Shown: piece by piece, positions 17,682 to 26,590 of the stretch
Layout: every line of letters starts with the position of its first letter
How positions within the stretch are numbered: position 1 is the first letter of the stretch
Assembly: GCF_046250175.1 (NCBI RefSeq)
Contig: NZ_CP176468.1
Strand: one strand, 5' to 3'
Origin: Psychromonas sp030397575
GTDB lineage: Bacteria; Pseudomonadota; Gammaproteobacteria; Enterobacterales; Psychromonadaceae
Length of the DNA stretch: 64,000 bases
Program-made: the position numbers and the translations under genes
Notes under the pieces: generated by a model
The model's database searches: none
What the model was told of the DNA's origin: nothing
The model's input: only the letters and a program-made list of their open reading frames with translations

Positions 17682-17707
17682 ATGGGGTCAAAAAGGTACG
17701 ATTCAAG
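17682..17707 (-). promoter_or_regulatory. Sigma-32 heat-shock promoter of groESL
   Basis: Minus strand CTTGAA (17707-17702) - 14 bp - CCCCAT (17687-17682), matching the RpoH consensus CTTGAA-N13-15-CCCCAT at every core position. The predicted start of transcription is around 17675, giving a short leader of about 40 nt before groES. Confidence 0.92.
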
Positions 17708-17747
17708 AGAATCAATGAAAAAAAATGAAAATAGTTTCAAACAGGCA

Positions 17748-17799
17748 ATAAAAAAGCTTATTCATTATCAACATTACTGCCGATTACAAATAAGCCTTT
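17748..17799 (-). terminator. Terminator of the small gene upstream of groESL
   Basis: Minus strand GCTTATT and AATAAGC arms (17795-17789 and 17762-17756) enclose a 26-nt loop and are followed by a T-run (17755-17749). It separates the 81-residue ORF from the heat-shock promoter. The long loop lowers confidence. Confidence 0.5.
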
Positions 17800-17819
17800 A
17801 GCGTTAAAACCAGGAAAAG

Positions 17820-18065
17820 TTATGCAGGAATGGTTTTAGGGTTAGATAATTCCGAAACCATTTTGTTGATTTCACTAGCAGCGATAAGTACTTTTTGCTC
17901 TGCTTTTAAGCATTGATAAGCAACCACTTTGCCTTCTATTACTCTAAAGCGACCTAAACCTGCAATAAAAATACGCCCATTAAAGAAGCCTTTTGCAAAT
18001 TTAGCAATTTGTCGTGGCTGATATTTTTTGAAAATTCTCAACGTGCTAGGACGATTCATTTTCAT
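17820..18065 (-). CDS. Conserved-looking small basic protein (81 aa), function unknown
   Basis: 81 residues, basic at the N-terminus (MKMNRPSTLRIFKKYQPRQI), with a central GFFNGRIFIAGLGRFRVIEGKV segment and an ordinary-looking C-terminus. There is no signal peptide or membrane span. I do not recognise the family. The frame has its own ribosome-binding region (GGGAGGCACG before the ATG) and its own terminator. It lies between fxsA and groES, both on the same strand. Confidence 0.65.
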   Translation of the reverse strand: MKMNRPSTLRIFKKYQPRQIAKFAKGFFNGRIFIAGLGRFRVIEGKVVAYQCLKAEQKVLIAASEINKMVSELSNPKTIPA

Positions 18066-18179
18066 CGTGCCTCCCTTTTTATTCTTATTTTACTGTTTCT
18101 AGTATCGTGTAATAAAAACTGCCAACATAATGCCTTCATTGTATGACAATTTTATGACTCACTGAGTGCTTGAAAATAA

Positions 18180-18650
18180 TTAATCTAGTTTTTTCTCTTC
18201 TCTGCGTTCGAATTCACCCTCAATAATTGTGTCATCAGAAGCAGATTGTCGAGTAAAACCTTGGCTTGAAAAGCCCCCCATTGTTCCCTGTGGTGCAAAT
18301 TTAACATTCGCTAGAATTAACTTGGCTATATTACCGCGAATAGTCGGTTGTAATAACAGCAAACCTGTTATGTCAGTCACAAACCCAGGTGTTACTAATA
18401 AGATCCCTGTAACAATTAACATCATTCCTTCAATTAACTGCTGACCAGGCATTTCACCTTCGGCCATACGTTGCTGTACTTTTTGTATTAGTTGTAAACC
18501 TTGGCTGCGCACTAAAGCTGAGCCAATTAATGCCGTTAAGATAACCAATGAAATAGTTGGCCAAGCCCCAATGAAGCCACCTACTTTCACTAATACAAAT
18601 ATTTCTAGTAACGATACGCCAGTGAAAATTAAAAATAACCGAGCAAACAT
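18180..18650 (-). CDS. fxsA: FxsA family membrane protein
   Basis: 156 residues with four hydrophobic segments: FARLFLIFTGVSLLEIFVLV, GAWPTISLVILTALIGSALVRSQG, GMMLIVTGILLVTPGFVTDITGLLLL. This is the FxsA (SAF) family; in E. coli FxsA overproduction relieves F-plasmid exclusion of phage T7. The C-terminal tail is charged (IIEGEFERREEKKLD). It sits close to groESL as in many enteric and marine gammaproteobacteria. AGGTTCC lies near the start. Confidence 0.93.
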   Translation of the reverse strand: MFARLFLIFTGVSLLEIFVLVKVGGFIGAWPTISLVILTALIGSALVRSQGLQLIQKVQQRMAEGEMPGQQLIEGMMLIVTGILLVTPGFVTDITGLLLLQPTIRGNIAKLILANVKFAPQGTMGGFSSQGFTRQSASDDTIIEGEFERREEKKLD

Positions 18651-18778
18651 AGGAACCTCAATAAATATAATGAATACACTTTATATATGGGGATACTTTT
18701 ATTTATTTCAAGTTATTAGAGCTTTAGTACGTTGAGAAGTTCAAATTAGATCTATTTCTCAACGGCTTAAGCATTAAA

Positions 18779-19930
18779 CTAATGGGATGATGGATCGCAT
18801 TTCCATTGCTTTAATAGTAATAAAACAGGTAGGAGAATGAGTGCCATCCAAAGAAATAAGGAGCTATCTTGGGGAGCATATATCCAGCCGGATATAAAGG
18901 TTAATACTGCCATCACTAATCCCAGTGCAACACCAGAATACAGGGTTTGATAACCAACCATTAAATGCTCATCTTGCATTGCAATAAAGCGCATCGCCGC
19001 TAGATGAGCTAAAGCAAAGGTAAAGGCATGAAAGGTTTGTACCAAAAGTAACCACATGAAATCCGCAGTTTGGTATAGCGTCCCCCAGCGAACAAGGCCT
19101 GCTAATACGGCTAATAAACACATCTGCTTTACTGACCATTTATTAAATAATCGGTCATTGAAGCGCATCAGTATCACTTCAGCAAAAACACTGAGCCCCC
19201 ACAGAATAGCAATATTAAACTCGGTGATCCCCATAGACTTCCAATACAAAGCACTAAAAGAGTAATAAGCGGCATGACTACCTTGAATTAAGCCCATCAC
19301 TAAAATGAAGTAAATAACATTAGGCTTTTTCAATAACGTCATTAAGTTATTTGTAGTACCTGGATTAGGACGACTTTGCTCCTGTAATTGCGGATTAAGC
19401 TTAATCAGGCTTAAGCTGTAATTAAAAAAAACGGCTAAAATGATTAGCCATAAAATACTGTCATGACCAAATTCACCAATTGTCCAACCGACAAAGGTTG
19501 ATCCTACAATAAAACTAACCGATCCCCACAAGCGCACCTTGCCATAATTCATCTGTATCTGTTTAACTAATCGAGTACCGATTATGTCCCCGAGAGGGAC
19601 CATGGGCGCTAATAAAAAATTAAGCAGCAAAGTGGCTGCAGCCAAGACATACCAGCCTTGAAAAAACATTAACGACAATAAACAGAGTAAAGTAAAAAAG
19701 GTTAGATAACAGACCATAGTTATCGGTGCGTTAGCGGTTTTAAGTCGCGGCAAAAGGCTAATATTACTCACAAAGCGTAAGACTAACCCTAATGAAAATA
19801 ATGTCCCAATTTGCTCTGGGCTAATTCCTTTATCAGCTAACCACACTCCCCAAAAAGGTAAGAAGATTCCCCAGATAAAGAAGAAGCAAGCAAAATAACT
19901 GGTTATCCATGATTTAGCTGGTAAGTTCAA
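18779..19930 (-). CDS. MFS transporter, HcaT (3-phenylpropionate permease)-like
   Basis: 383 residues with twelve membrane segments. The N-terminal FFIWGIFLPFWGVWLADKG then SPEQIGTLFSLGLVLRF and GKVRLWGSVSFIVGS follow the HcaT/nucleoside:H+ symporter-like branch of the MFS; HcaT proteins are about 380 residues. The true substrate is uncertain because no aromatic-acid catabolism genes are nearby. The gene is a single unit between fxsA and the pilin pair. Confidence 0.8.
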   Translation of the reverse strand: MNLPAKSWITSYFACFFFIWGIFLPFWGVWLADKGISPEQIGTLFSLGLVLRFVSNISLLPRLKTANAPITMVCYLTFFTLLCLLSLMFFQGWYVLAAATLLLNFLLAPMVPLGDIIGTRLVKQIQMNYGKVRLWGSVSFIVGSTFVGWTIGEFGHDSILWLIILAVFFNYSLSLIKLNPQLQEQSRPNPGTTNNLMTLLKKPNVIYFILVMGLIQGSHAAYYSFSALYWKSMGITEFNIAILWGLSVFAEVILMRFNDRLFNKWSVKQMCLLAVLAGLVRWGTLYQTADFMWLLLVQTFHAFTFALAHLAAMRFIAMQDEHLMVGYQTLYSGVALGLVMAVLTFISGWIYAPQDSSLFLWMALILLPVLLLLKQWKCDPSSH

Positions 19931-20103
19931 CGTATTACTTCCTTATAATAGATATATACGGATTATTTTATATTTATTAAAGGTTTATAAATAGTCTATT
20001 TTTTTGTTTAACAATAATAGTTAATCGCTATTAGAGTAACAGCAAGGTTATCCATTATGTATCCCGCTAAGGTGACCGCTATTTATTATGCAAAGAAGGA
20101 CTG

Positions 20104-20715
20104 CTACTCAGGACGTCTGGTTTGTATCAATGTACTGACCTGATGCTTATAGTCTGTATCTTTCACCCATTCGACATTTATATTAACTTCGAGACTTCGC
20201 ATAGCCATTTGCGTGTTAGCAACATCACTATCTGAAAAACTTAATGAGGTTATTTTTAAAAAGTTAGGGTCTGTTAGATTAACCCAATAACCGCTAGAAA
20301 AGCAGTTACTCGCTTGCTTATCGACTTTACGTCCAAATTGGATACTTTGGTTGTTCACGGAATACCTAAATGCCATGAAATGCTGCGCTTGAGATGTGGC
20401 TGAATGATCAAAATTATAAGCGTAAACAACACATTGTTGGTCAACATTGTGACTAAGTTCAAACACCTTATCGCTCTCCTCTCCTACTAGAAATGCATTT
20501 CCACCGAATCCAGCACGACGCAAATCATTCTCCATGATTGCAATCAACGCCTGTAAATCGGTGCGTAAACGAGAATGGATTAAGGATTTGTTAGTTGTCC
20601 CAACATTAGATACGTATGAGCCAATCACCATTGCTAGTAATAACGCACCTAATAATAAGCAAATCAATATTTCGACTAAGGTAAAGCCACTTTCAGTGTG
20701 ATGTTTGGCTAACAT
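20104..20715 (-). CDS. PilW-like type IV prepilin
   Basis: 203 residues with a type III signal ahead of the hydrophobic helix: HTESGFTLVEILICLLLGAL, cleavage expected between Gly and Phe, Glu at mature position 5. The rest is a soluble domain containing Cys residues (DQQCVV, ASNCFSSGYW) able to form a disulfide. The size and the LRRAGFGG motif after the helix fit PilW minor pilins. The start overlaps the upstream FimT-like gene by 7 bp. No PilV, PilX, PilY1 or PilE genes follow. Confidence 0.85.
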   Translation of the reverse strand: MLAKHHTESGFTLVEILICLLLGALLLAMVIGSYVSNVGTTNKSLIHSRLRTDLQALIAIMENDLRRAGFGGNAFLVGEESDKVFELSHNVDQQCVVYAYNFDHSATSQAQHFMAFRYSVNNQSIQFGRKVDKQASNCFSSGYWVNLTDPNFLKITSLSFSDSDVANTQMAMRSLEVNINVEWVKDTDYKHQVSTLIQTRRPE

Positions 20716-21233
20716 TTTTTATAACCTAATGCAGCTTTATCGGGAGAACAAACCCGTAAACGCATCGCACTTTGTATAACAGATAAAGCACCTTGATATT
20801 GATTGGTTAAAGTCACTGAGCCGGTTTTTACCGTAAATCGTAATGCGCCATAGGATGCTTGGTCACCATTAAATTTCATATTGGCTTGGCTAAGCATCAC
20901 TTCTTCACCGTCAACTAAGGGCTGTACATTATCCACGTCATCTAACTGGCAAGAGTTTGCGGTAAAGCAGTCACAACCAGACGCCTCACTCATTCCTACT
21001 GACCATTGCTCTCCTTGCTGACAAAATTGAACATACACTTTTACATTACGTTTAATGGCTTCTGTTTTCGCTAGCTGTAAAGTGTAATACAGCTTGCTAG
21101 CTGCACTCGATAAGGCTTGATTCGCTAGTAACGTTTGATATGAAGATGCAGAAATAGCAATCACAATACTTAATAATGCTAACGTAACTACCAACTCTAC
21201 TAAGGTAAATCCTTTACCTTTTAGAATAATCAT
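20709..21233 (-). CDS. GspH/FimT-family pseudopilin
   Basis: About 174 residues. A prepilin leader (MIILKGKGFTLVELVVTLAL) is followed by a GspH-like soluble domain with QLAKTEAIKRNVKVYVQFC and a C-terminal cysteine pair. The longest frame starts at a GTG (21257), but AAGGAG lies 6 bases before the ATG at 21233, which also gives a normal-length leader, so 21233 is chosen. It is the first gene of a two-gene minor-pilin operon with the PilW-like gene. Minor pilins prime pilus assembly at the inner membrane. Confidence 0.88.
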   Translation of the reverse strand: MIILKGKGFTLVELVVTLALLSIVIAISASSYQTLLANQALSSAASKLYYTLQLAKTEAIKRNVKVYVQFCQQGEQWSVGMSEASGCDCFTANSCQLDDVDNVQPLVDGEEVMLSQANMKFNGDQASYGALRFTVKTGSVTLTNQYQGALSVIQSAMRLRVCSPDKAALGYKKC

Positions 21234-21429
21234 AACCCTCTCCTTGGTATCAGCCACCTTGATTATTTTAAGGTGAGCTAACTAGCATAGGTTACAAAAT
21301 AACTTCTGACCTTCTATCTAAAGGAGTAATTTTTATTATTTAAATAAAAATATTTGTGTCATAAAAACGTAATGAAGCGACATTATTGTGTTTAACATGA
21401 AATAAACACTGGAAAGTAAAGGAGATAAC

Positions 21430-21615
21430 ATGCAGCAAGCTCAGTTGAACGATACAGAAATGACACTAGATAGTTTATTAGCAACTCCAGCAAAGCGTAA
21501 ATCAAAACCACGTAAATGGCGTGAAATTGAAAATGCAAAAGCACAACTTTTATTAGCTAAAGAGTTACGAGAAATAGACCCTTCCTTTAGCTTTTCCCAA
21601 TCCGAATTAATGTAA
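21430..21615 (+). CDS. DUF3545 family small protein
   Basis: 61 residues with a highly basic centre, PAKRKSKPRKWREIENAKA, followed by LLAKELREIDPSF. This is the DUF3545 signature, a small cytosolic family restricted to gammaproteobacteria, of unknown function. AAAGGAG lies 6 bases before the ATG. A clean bidirectional terminator follows at 21626-21655, shared with the convergent rpoS gene. Confidence 0.88.
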   Translation: MQQAQLNDTEMTLDSLLATPAKRKSKPRKWREIENAKAQLLLAKELREIDPSFSFSQSELM

Positions 21616-21625
21616 TAATAAACAT

Positions 21626-21655
21626 AAAAAACGCATCCTAGGATGCGTTTTTATT
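21626..21655. terminator. Bidirectional terminator between the DUF3545 gene and rpoS
   Basis: aaaacgcatcc / ggatgcgtttt, a perfect 11-bp stem with essentially no loop beyond the central bases, flanked by A-run and T-run. It serves both convergent genes. Confidence 0.85.
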
Positions 21656-21695
21656 TAGGTGAGAGAAGAAGTTGTCTTTACTGAGTTAAGGTATT

Positions 21696-22685
21696 TTATA
21701 CTTGGAATAAAGAGTCTATAGACAATCCCTGCGCCGATAAAACATCATGCAAAGACTTCAAGGCTTCGACTTGGATTTGACGCACCCTTTCACGCGTTAA
21801 ACCTATCTCTTTACCTACGTTTTCTAGGGTATCTGCTTCATAACCTAACAGTCCAAAACGTCTTGCTAATACTTCACGCTGTTTAGGTTGCAGATCTTCC
21901 AGCCAATCCACAATGCGCAACTTCATATCACTGGTCTGTAAGCTATTTTCAGGTGTAGAGTCGGTGCTATCTGGGATAATGTCTAATAAATCTTTATCTG
22001 CTGTATTACCAATCGGGCTATCAACTGAGCTAATACGTTCATTTAGCTTTAAGATCTTAGCCACTTCTTTAGCTGACACGTCTAGTTCTTTAGCGATATC
22101 TTCAGGTGTTGGTTCATAGGCTAATTTGTGTGTTAATTCACGAGCTGTACGTAAATAGACATTGAGCTTTTTAACGATATGAATAGGTAAACGAATAGTG
22201 CGAGTTTGGTTCATAATGGCACGCTCAATGGTTTGGCGTACCCACCAAGTAGCGTAAGTTGAAAAACGGAAACCTTTTTCAGGATCGAACTTTTCCACTG
22301 CGCGGATCAATCCTAAATTACCTTCTTCAACAAGATCTAGAAGTGATAATCCACGATTGTTATAGCGACGAGATATTTTCACCACTAGTCGTAAGTTACT
22401 TTCGATCATACGTTTACGAGCGACTTGGTCACCTCGTTGTAAACGGCGAGCGTAATAAACTTCTTCTGGTGCTGTTAATAACGGGGAATAGCCGATCTCT
22501 CCTAAATAAAGCTGTGTGGCATCCATTACTTTGTATTTCTGGCTTGATTCAAAGGAACCTGTAGTAGCTCCTTTGCTATCTGATCCAGAAAAATGTTGCA
22601 CGTTATTATCGAGCTGTTCACCTTCCTGGTGCATATGAGTATTATATTCAAGCTTATCTATATTAACTGAGGCCGTTCCTACCAT
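21696..22685 (-). CDS. rpoS: RNA polymerase sigma factor RpoS
   Basis: 329 residues, matching the usual 330. Region 1.2 has DATQLYLGEIGYSPLLTAPEE. Region 2 has NLRLVVKISRRYNNRGLSLL and FSTYATWWVRQTIERAI. Region 4 has EVLARRFGLLG and the HTH GLTRERVRQIQVEALKSL. The longest frame opens with a TTG at 22724, but AAAGGAG sits 7 bases before the ATG at 22685, giving the normal N-terminus, so 22685 is chosen. It directs the stationary-phase and general stress response. As usual it follows nlpD, within which its main promoter probably lies. Confidence 0.98.
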   Translation of the reverse strand: MVGTASVNIDKLEYNTHMHQEGEQLDNNVQHFSGSDSKGATTGSFESSQKYKVMDATQLYLGEIGYSPLLTAPEEVYYARRLQRGDQVARKRMIESNLRLVVKISRRYNNRGLSLLDLVEEGNLGLIRAVEKFDPEKGFRFSTYATWWVRQTIERAIMNQTRTIRLPIHIVKKLNVYLRTARELTHKLAYEPTPEDIAKELDVSAKEVAKILKLNERISSVDSPIGNTADKDLLDIIPDSTDSTPENSLQTSDMKLRIVDWLEDLQPKQREVLARRFGLLGYEADTLENVGKEIGLTRERVRQIQVEALKSLHDVLSAQGLSIDSLFQV

Positions 22686-22794
22686 GGTTAGACTCCTTTT
22701 ACTGCTTAATATTGATGAACTCAATTAAGATGTTCCACATTCATTGTTTATACCTTTAAACAACTAATGCTGTCGTGTATTTATATTTGCCTCA

Positions 22795-23634
22795 TCACCT
22801 TTTTGGTAGATAACGCAAAGGGTCCACTGACTTACCTCGATAACGAATATCAAAATGTAAATAAACACTATCTGTGCCACTATCTCCCATAACAGCTATT
22901 TTTTGGCCCATCTTAACTTGTTCATTCTCTTTAACGAGTAGTTTGTCATTATGCGCATAAGCACTTAAATAATCGTAGTTATGCTTAATGATCACGAGGT
23001 TTCCATATCCTCTTAAACCACTCCCTGCGTATACAACTTGACCGTTGGCCGCCGCATAAATTGACGAGCCTCGATCATTTGCTATGGATATGCCTTTCAT
23101 ACCCTGTGTTGAATTTGCAAATGTTTTAATTAATTTCCCTTCACTTGGCCAACGCCAATCCGATACTTTCTTAGCAACTGGTTGTGAAACAGGCTTTTTA
23201 GTCACTTTTTTATCAACAACTTTAGCAGGATATGCTTTTGTTGATTTTTTGACAACCTTTACTTTACTGTTTTGCTGACAGCTTTGCGTTGCACAACTGT
23301 TTGAGCTTGTTTTTTGCTTATTTTGTGAAACAGTCGAGGCTTTTTCTGTATTATTTTTGAGCTTTAATACCTCTCCTTGTCTAATTATATAAGGTTTTTT
23401 GAGGTTATTTCGCTTAATAAGTGTATTTACGTTCATTTTTGCACGCCAAGCGATCGAATATAGCGTATCGCCTTTCTCCACTATATACGTTGTTTGACCC
23501 GGCGTAATACTCTGTCCTGTTGCCACATAGGGCTTAGGTGTCGAAGTCGCATCGTAAATAGGCGCTCGACCACTGTGGCTAGAGCAAGCCGTTAACAGTA
23601 CAAAAGAGGTAGATAACAGATATTTCACTGTCAT
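22795..23634 (-). CDS. nlpD: NlpD-type murein hydrolase activator lipoprotein
   Basis: 279 residues. A lipoprotein signal with lipobox LLTAC (Cys17) precedes a LysM domain (TYIVEKGDTLYSIAWRAKMN to about residue 95), a Ser/Lys-rich linker, and a C-terminal LytM/M23 domain with GNLVIIKHNYDYLSAYAHND and VYLHFDIRYRGKSVDPLRYL. The first zinc-ligand position is degenerate (GISIANDRGSSIYAA rather than H-x-G-x-D), as expected for a non-catalytic activator. It activates AmiC-type amidases at the septum. Its ATG directly follows the TAA of yqaA, and rpoS lies downstream. Confidence 0.95.
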   Translation of the reverse strand: MTVKYLLSTSFVLLTACSSHSGRAPIYDATSTPKPYVATGQSITPGQTTYIVEKGDTLYSIAWRAKMNVNTLIKRNNLKKPYIIRQGEVLKLKNNTEKASTVSQNKQKTSSNSCATQSCQQNSKVKVVKKSTKAYPAKVVDKKVTKKPVSQPVAKKVSDWRWPSEGKLIKTFANSTQGMKGISIANDRGSSIYAAANGQVVYAGSGLRGYGNLVIIKHNYDYLSAYAHNDKLLVKENEQVKMGQKIAVMGDSGTDSVYLHFDIRYRGKSVDPLRYLPKR

Positions 23635-24216
23635 TTAATGCTTTATTGTAAAATATAAAATAACGGCAGCCAAAATGGTTATCCAACCTAATACATCGAT
23701 GTATTTACTTAACTTAGTTTCCATTTTCTCCCCCCCTAGAACCATTAGACCAGCGACTAGGAAAAAACGCATCGCACGGCCTATTAATGCAGTTAACATA
23801 AATGGCCAAAATGCCATGCTCATAACACCAGCAGTCACGGTAAACACTTTGAATGGAATAGGTGTAAAACTCGCAATAAAAATCACTAATACCCCCCATT
23901 CACTAAACCACGACTGAGCTGTGATCATTTTATCTTGGTAATGCATTGCTTCAATAAAAGGCAGTACCACAGGGTCATATAATGCACTCCCCAAGTAATA
24001 ACCTAGTGCGCCCCCTAATACAGAAAAAAGTGTTGCCCCGAAAGCAAACTGCCACGCCTTTTCCCGTTTAGCTAATGCCATTGGTGCCAGCATAATATCC
24101 ACAGGAATAGGCCAAAAAATAGATTCAATAAATGCCGTCACATAAAGATAAAATGGAGCGTGTTTATGTTTTGACCAAAGCATTACTTTTTCATAAAGGG
24201 GAGCAAATATTTTCAC
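23635..24216 (-). CDS. yqaA: DedA/SNARE-associated family protein YqaA
   Basis: 193 residues with four to five membrane segments. SKHKHAPFYLYVTAFIESIF, IPVDIMLAPMALAKREKAW and IASFTPIPFKVFTVTAGVM are the YqaA/DedA signatures, with re-entrant-loop-like Pro-rich motifs. DedA proteins are implicated in recycling of lipid carriers. It sits between surE and nlpD, where many gammaproteobacteria carry pcm (L-isoaspartate methyltransferase) as well; no pcm is present here. Confidence 0.9.
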   Translation of the reverse strand: MKIFAPLYEKVMLWSKHKHAPFYLYVTAFIESIFWPIPVDIMLAPMALAKREKAWQFAFGATLFSVLGGALGYYLGSALYDPVVLPFIEAMHYQDKMITAQSWFSEWGVLVIFIASFTPIPFKVFTVTAGVMSMAFWPFMLTALIGRAMRFFLVAGLMVLGGEKMETKLSKYIDVLGWITILAAVILYFTIKH

Positions 24217-24284
24217 TTAATTTCTCTTTGTTTTTTTGATTAAATGTAACTTAATTCTATTTGGTTTAATAAAACATGACTTAG

Positions 24285-25031
24285 TTAAATATTGTTTAAC
24301 CATTTATCTACAATAGGCAATTGTTCGATGGCAGTTAAATCTACTTTTATCGGTGTGATAGAAACATAACCGTGCTCAACAGCATGAAAGTCAGTCCCCT
24401 CACCCGCGTCTGCAATATGGCCAGGAGGACCGACCCAAAATATTTCGCGACCTCGTGGATCAATGCTTTCTTCTATCATCTCAGCTTGATGACGTTTACC
24501 CAAACGCGTGACTTTAATTCCTTTAATCTGCTCAAAGGGTAAGTCGGGCACATTAATATTGAGTACTTGATGTTGCGCTAAAGGTGAAGCCAACAAATGT
24601 TCTACTAATTTTTTAGCATAGCGAGCAGCACTTTCATAATGCTCAGTCCCATCTAATGAAACAGCAACAGCAGGTAATCCTAAAAAGCGCCCTTCCATAG
24701 CAGCAGCAACAGTTCCTGAATACAGAACATCATCCCCCATGTTCGCACCAGCATTAATACCTGACACCACTAATTTAGGTGGTGTTGAGCAAAGTTTATT
24801 AAGTGCTAAATGAACGCAGTCGGTAGGCGTACCATTTACTGATATAAAACCGTTATCTAATAAGTTCTTTCTTAATGGTTGCTCTAATGTCAACGAGTTA
24901 CTGGCACCACTATGGTTACGTTCAGGAGCAACAACCATCGTTTCAGTGTCATCAATTTGACTTAAGTGTTTATGTAGCGCAGATAAACCTGGTGCTAGAA
25001 CACCGTCGTCATTACTCAGTAATAGCATCAT
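24285..25031 (-). CDS. surE: 5'/3'-nucleotidase SurE
   Basis: 248 residues, the standard length. The metal site LLSNDDGVLAPGLSALH is at the N-terminus, with APERNHSGASNSLT, VNGTPTDCVHLAL and VVSGINAGANMGDDVLYSGT following. It dephosphorylates nucleoside monophosphates and short polyphosphates. Its start overlaps the truD stop by 4 bp (ATGA), and it belongs to the ftsB-ispD-ispF-truD-surE block. Confidence 0.98.
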   Translation of the reverse strand: MMLLLSNDDGVLAPGLSALHKHLSQIDDTETMVVAPERNHSGASNSLTLEQPLRKNLLDNGFISVNGTPTDCVHLALNKLCSTPPKLVVSGINAGANMGDDVLYSGTVAAAMEGRFLGLPAVAVSLDGTEHYESAARYAKKLVEHLLASPLAQHQVLNINVPDLPFEQIKGIKVTRLGKRHQAEMIEESIDPRGREIFWVGPPGHIADAGEGTDFHAVEHGYVSITPIKVDLTAIEQLPIVDKWLNNI

Positions 25032-26071
25032 ATATTTATCTCAATAAGTTCTCGGATCACACTTGTTGCGTAACACCCAGACGGTAAATAGAATGAAAGT
25101 GTTAATGTTGTTTGGTCATTCCACTGATAACTAAATTGCTCTGGTATCAATAACAATGGGCGTCGTTCTTGTTTTAAGCCCTCTTTCGCTAAACCAGATT
25201 GAAGGTCAGTGTAAGCTTGTAAACAGTTTAACTCATATTGTTGAGCATCATCGCTAGAGGTTAGTTCGCCTTTCCCCCATAAAGGTGCGGTTAAACAGAC
25301 CTCTCTACAAGATAAACGTTGCAAGGTTTGTTCCGATAAATCGGGTAATGGGAAAAAAGAACGGTTAGCCACGAATTGCACACAATCACCAAGCATTGGA
25401 GAAGCTTGCAAGTTATCATCAATGCGTTGTGATATAACACGATTAAAAAGGTAACTTCTAGCCGCGCTAATATACATGCCTCGCTTGAATCTATCTTTTA
25501 TTTTACGACCGTTAAACATTTGCAATGCCGCATTAACATTATGCCCATCGAATCCAAAACGTTGGTTACCAAAGTAGTTAGGAACCCCGTGTTGAACTTG
25601 ATCTAATACCGTCTGTAATTGCGCTTTATCTGAAATATCACGCAAAGTAATCGTAAAATTATTACCAGATAAACAGCCCGTACGCAGTTTTTTATTATGG
25701 CGAATGACTTTTAAAATACTCACACCAGGTGACTCAAAGGTACTAAAGTCGGGTGTTACTTTTCCTGGAATATACAAAGAGAACCATTGGTAAGTCTCAG
25801 CTTGGCGATCTTTTAAACCCGCATAGCTTACATTCTTTGCAGCAATTCCAGCAAATTTTGCCAGTTGTCTGGCTAGGTAATCAGTATTTTCGCCTATTTT
25901 TTTTACCCATAAACAAACATGCTCGCCTTCACCAGTTAATTCAAAGTCTAACTGTTCTTCTACACGAAAATCTTCACAATGTTGTTTAAAACGACCTGTA
26001 CAAGTTGGTTTGCCATAAAGGTAACTAAAATCTAACGGGTAAACCTTTTTTTCAGGCTGAAGCTCACTCAT
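25028..26071 (-). CDS. truD: tRNA pseudouridine(13) synthase TruD
   Basis: 347 residues. The catalytic segment YAGLKDRQAETYQWFSLYIP includes the active-site Asp, and GVPNYFGNQRFGFDGHNVNA is the conserved TRUD motif. It makes pseudouridine 13 in tRNA-Glu. Start and stop overlap ispF and surE by 4 bp each, indicating translational coupling. Confidence 0.98.
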   Translation of the reverse strand: MSELQPEKKVYPLDFSYLYGKPTCTGRFKQHCEDFRVEEQLDFELTGEGEHVCLWVKKIGENTDYLARQLAKFAGIAAKNVSYAGLKDRQAETYQWFSLYIPGKVTPDFSTFESPGVSILKVIRHNKKLRTGCLSGNNFTITLRDISDKAQLQTVLDQVQHGVPNYFGNQRFGFDGHNVNAALQMFNGRKIKDRFKRGMYISAARSYLFNRVISQRIDDNLQASPMLGDCVQFVANRSFFPLPDLSEQTLQRLSCREVCLTAPLWGKGELTSSDDAQQYELNCLQAYTDLQSGLAKEGLKQERRPLLLIPEQFSYQWNDQTTLTLSFYLPSGCYATSVIRELIEINI

Positions 26072-26550
26072 TCTGAGTCCTTTAATAGAATAACCACAGC
26101 ATGTGAAGAGATACCTTCTTTACGCCCCATCGGTCCTAACTTTTCTGTTGTTGTCGCTTTAACATTGATATTGCCTAAATCTGTTTCAAGTAAACGAGTT
26201 AGCTCTGCGCACATATCTGCAATATGCGGCGCCATTTTAGGAGCTTGAGCTATAATAGTAATATCTGCATTACCTAAGCGATAACCTTTCTGTTTTGCCT
26301 GTTCATATACATTTACCAATAATTCACGACTATCAATACCTTTAAAAGCATCATCGTTATCAGGAAAGTGGCGGCCTATATCACCTAACGCTAACGCACC
26401 TAGTATTGCATCACACAGTGCATGAATCGCAACGTCGCCATCAGAGTGAGCTAATAAACCTTGAGTATAAGGGATCTTCACACCTGCAATGGTAATTGGC
26501 CCTTCGCCACCAAATTTGTGTACATCATAACCATGCCCAATACGGATCAT
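26068..26550 (-). CDS. ispF: 2-C-methyl-D-erythritol 2,4-cyclodiphosphate synthase IspF
   Basis: 160 residues. The zinc ligands lie in RIGHGYDVHKF and LLAHSDGDVAIHALCDAILG, with DIGRHFPDND and the C-terminal TTEKLGPMGRKEGISSHAV motif. It catalyses the fifth step of the MEP isoprenoid pathway, directly after IspD and IspE; ispD lies just upstream. AAGGA precedes the ATG. Confidence 0.98.
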   Translation of the reverse strand: MIRIGHGYDVHKFGGEGPITIAGVKIPYTQGLLAHSDGDVAIHALCDAILGALALGDIGRHFPDNDDAFKGIDSRELLVNVYEQAKQKGYRLGNADITIIAQAPKMAPHIADMCAELTRLLETDLGNINVKATTTEKLGPMGRKEGISSHAVVILLKDSE

Positions 26551-26590
26551 AAATTTTCCTTAACAATGTGTCTAAAATTAACAGTGTGTA

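Noticed and set aside
22686..22724. N-terminal extension of RpoS from a TTG
   Set aside because: A strong Shine-Dalgarno and family length place the start at the ATG at 22685.
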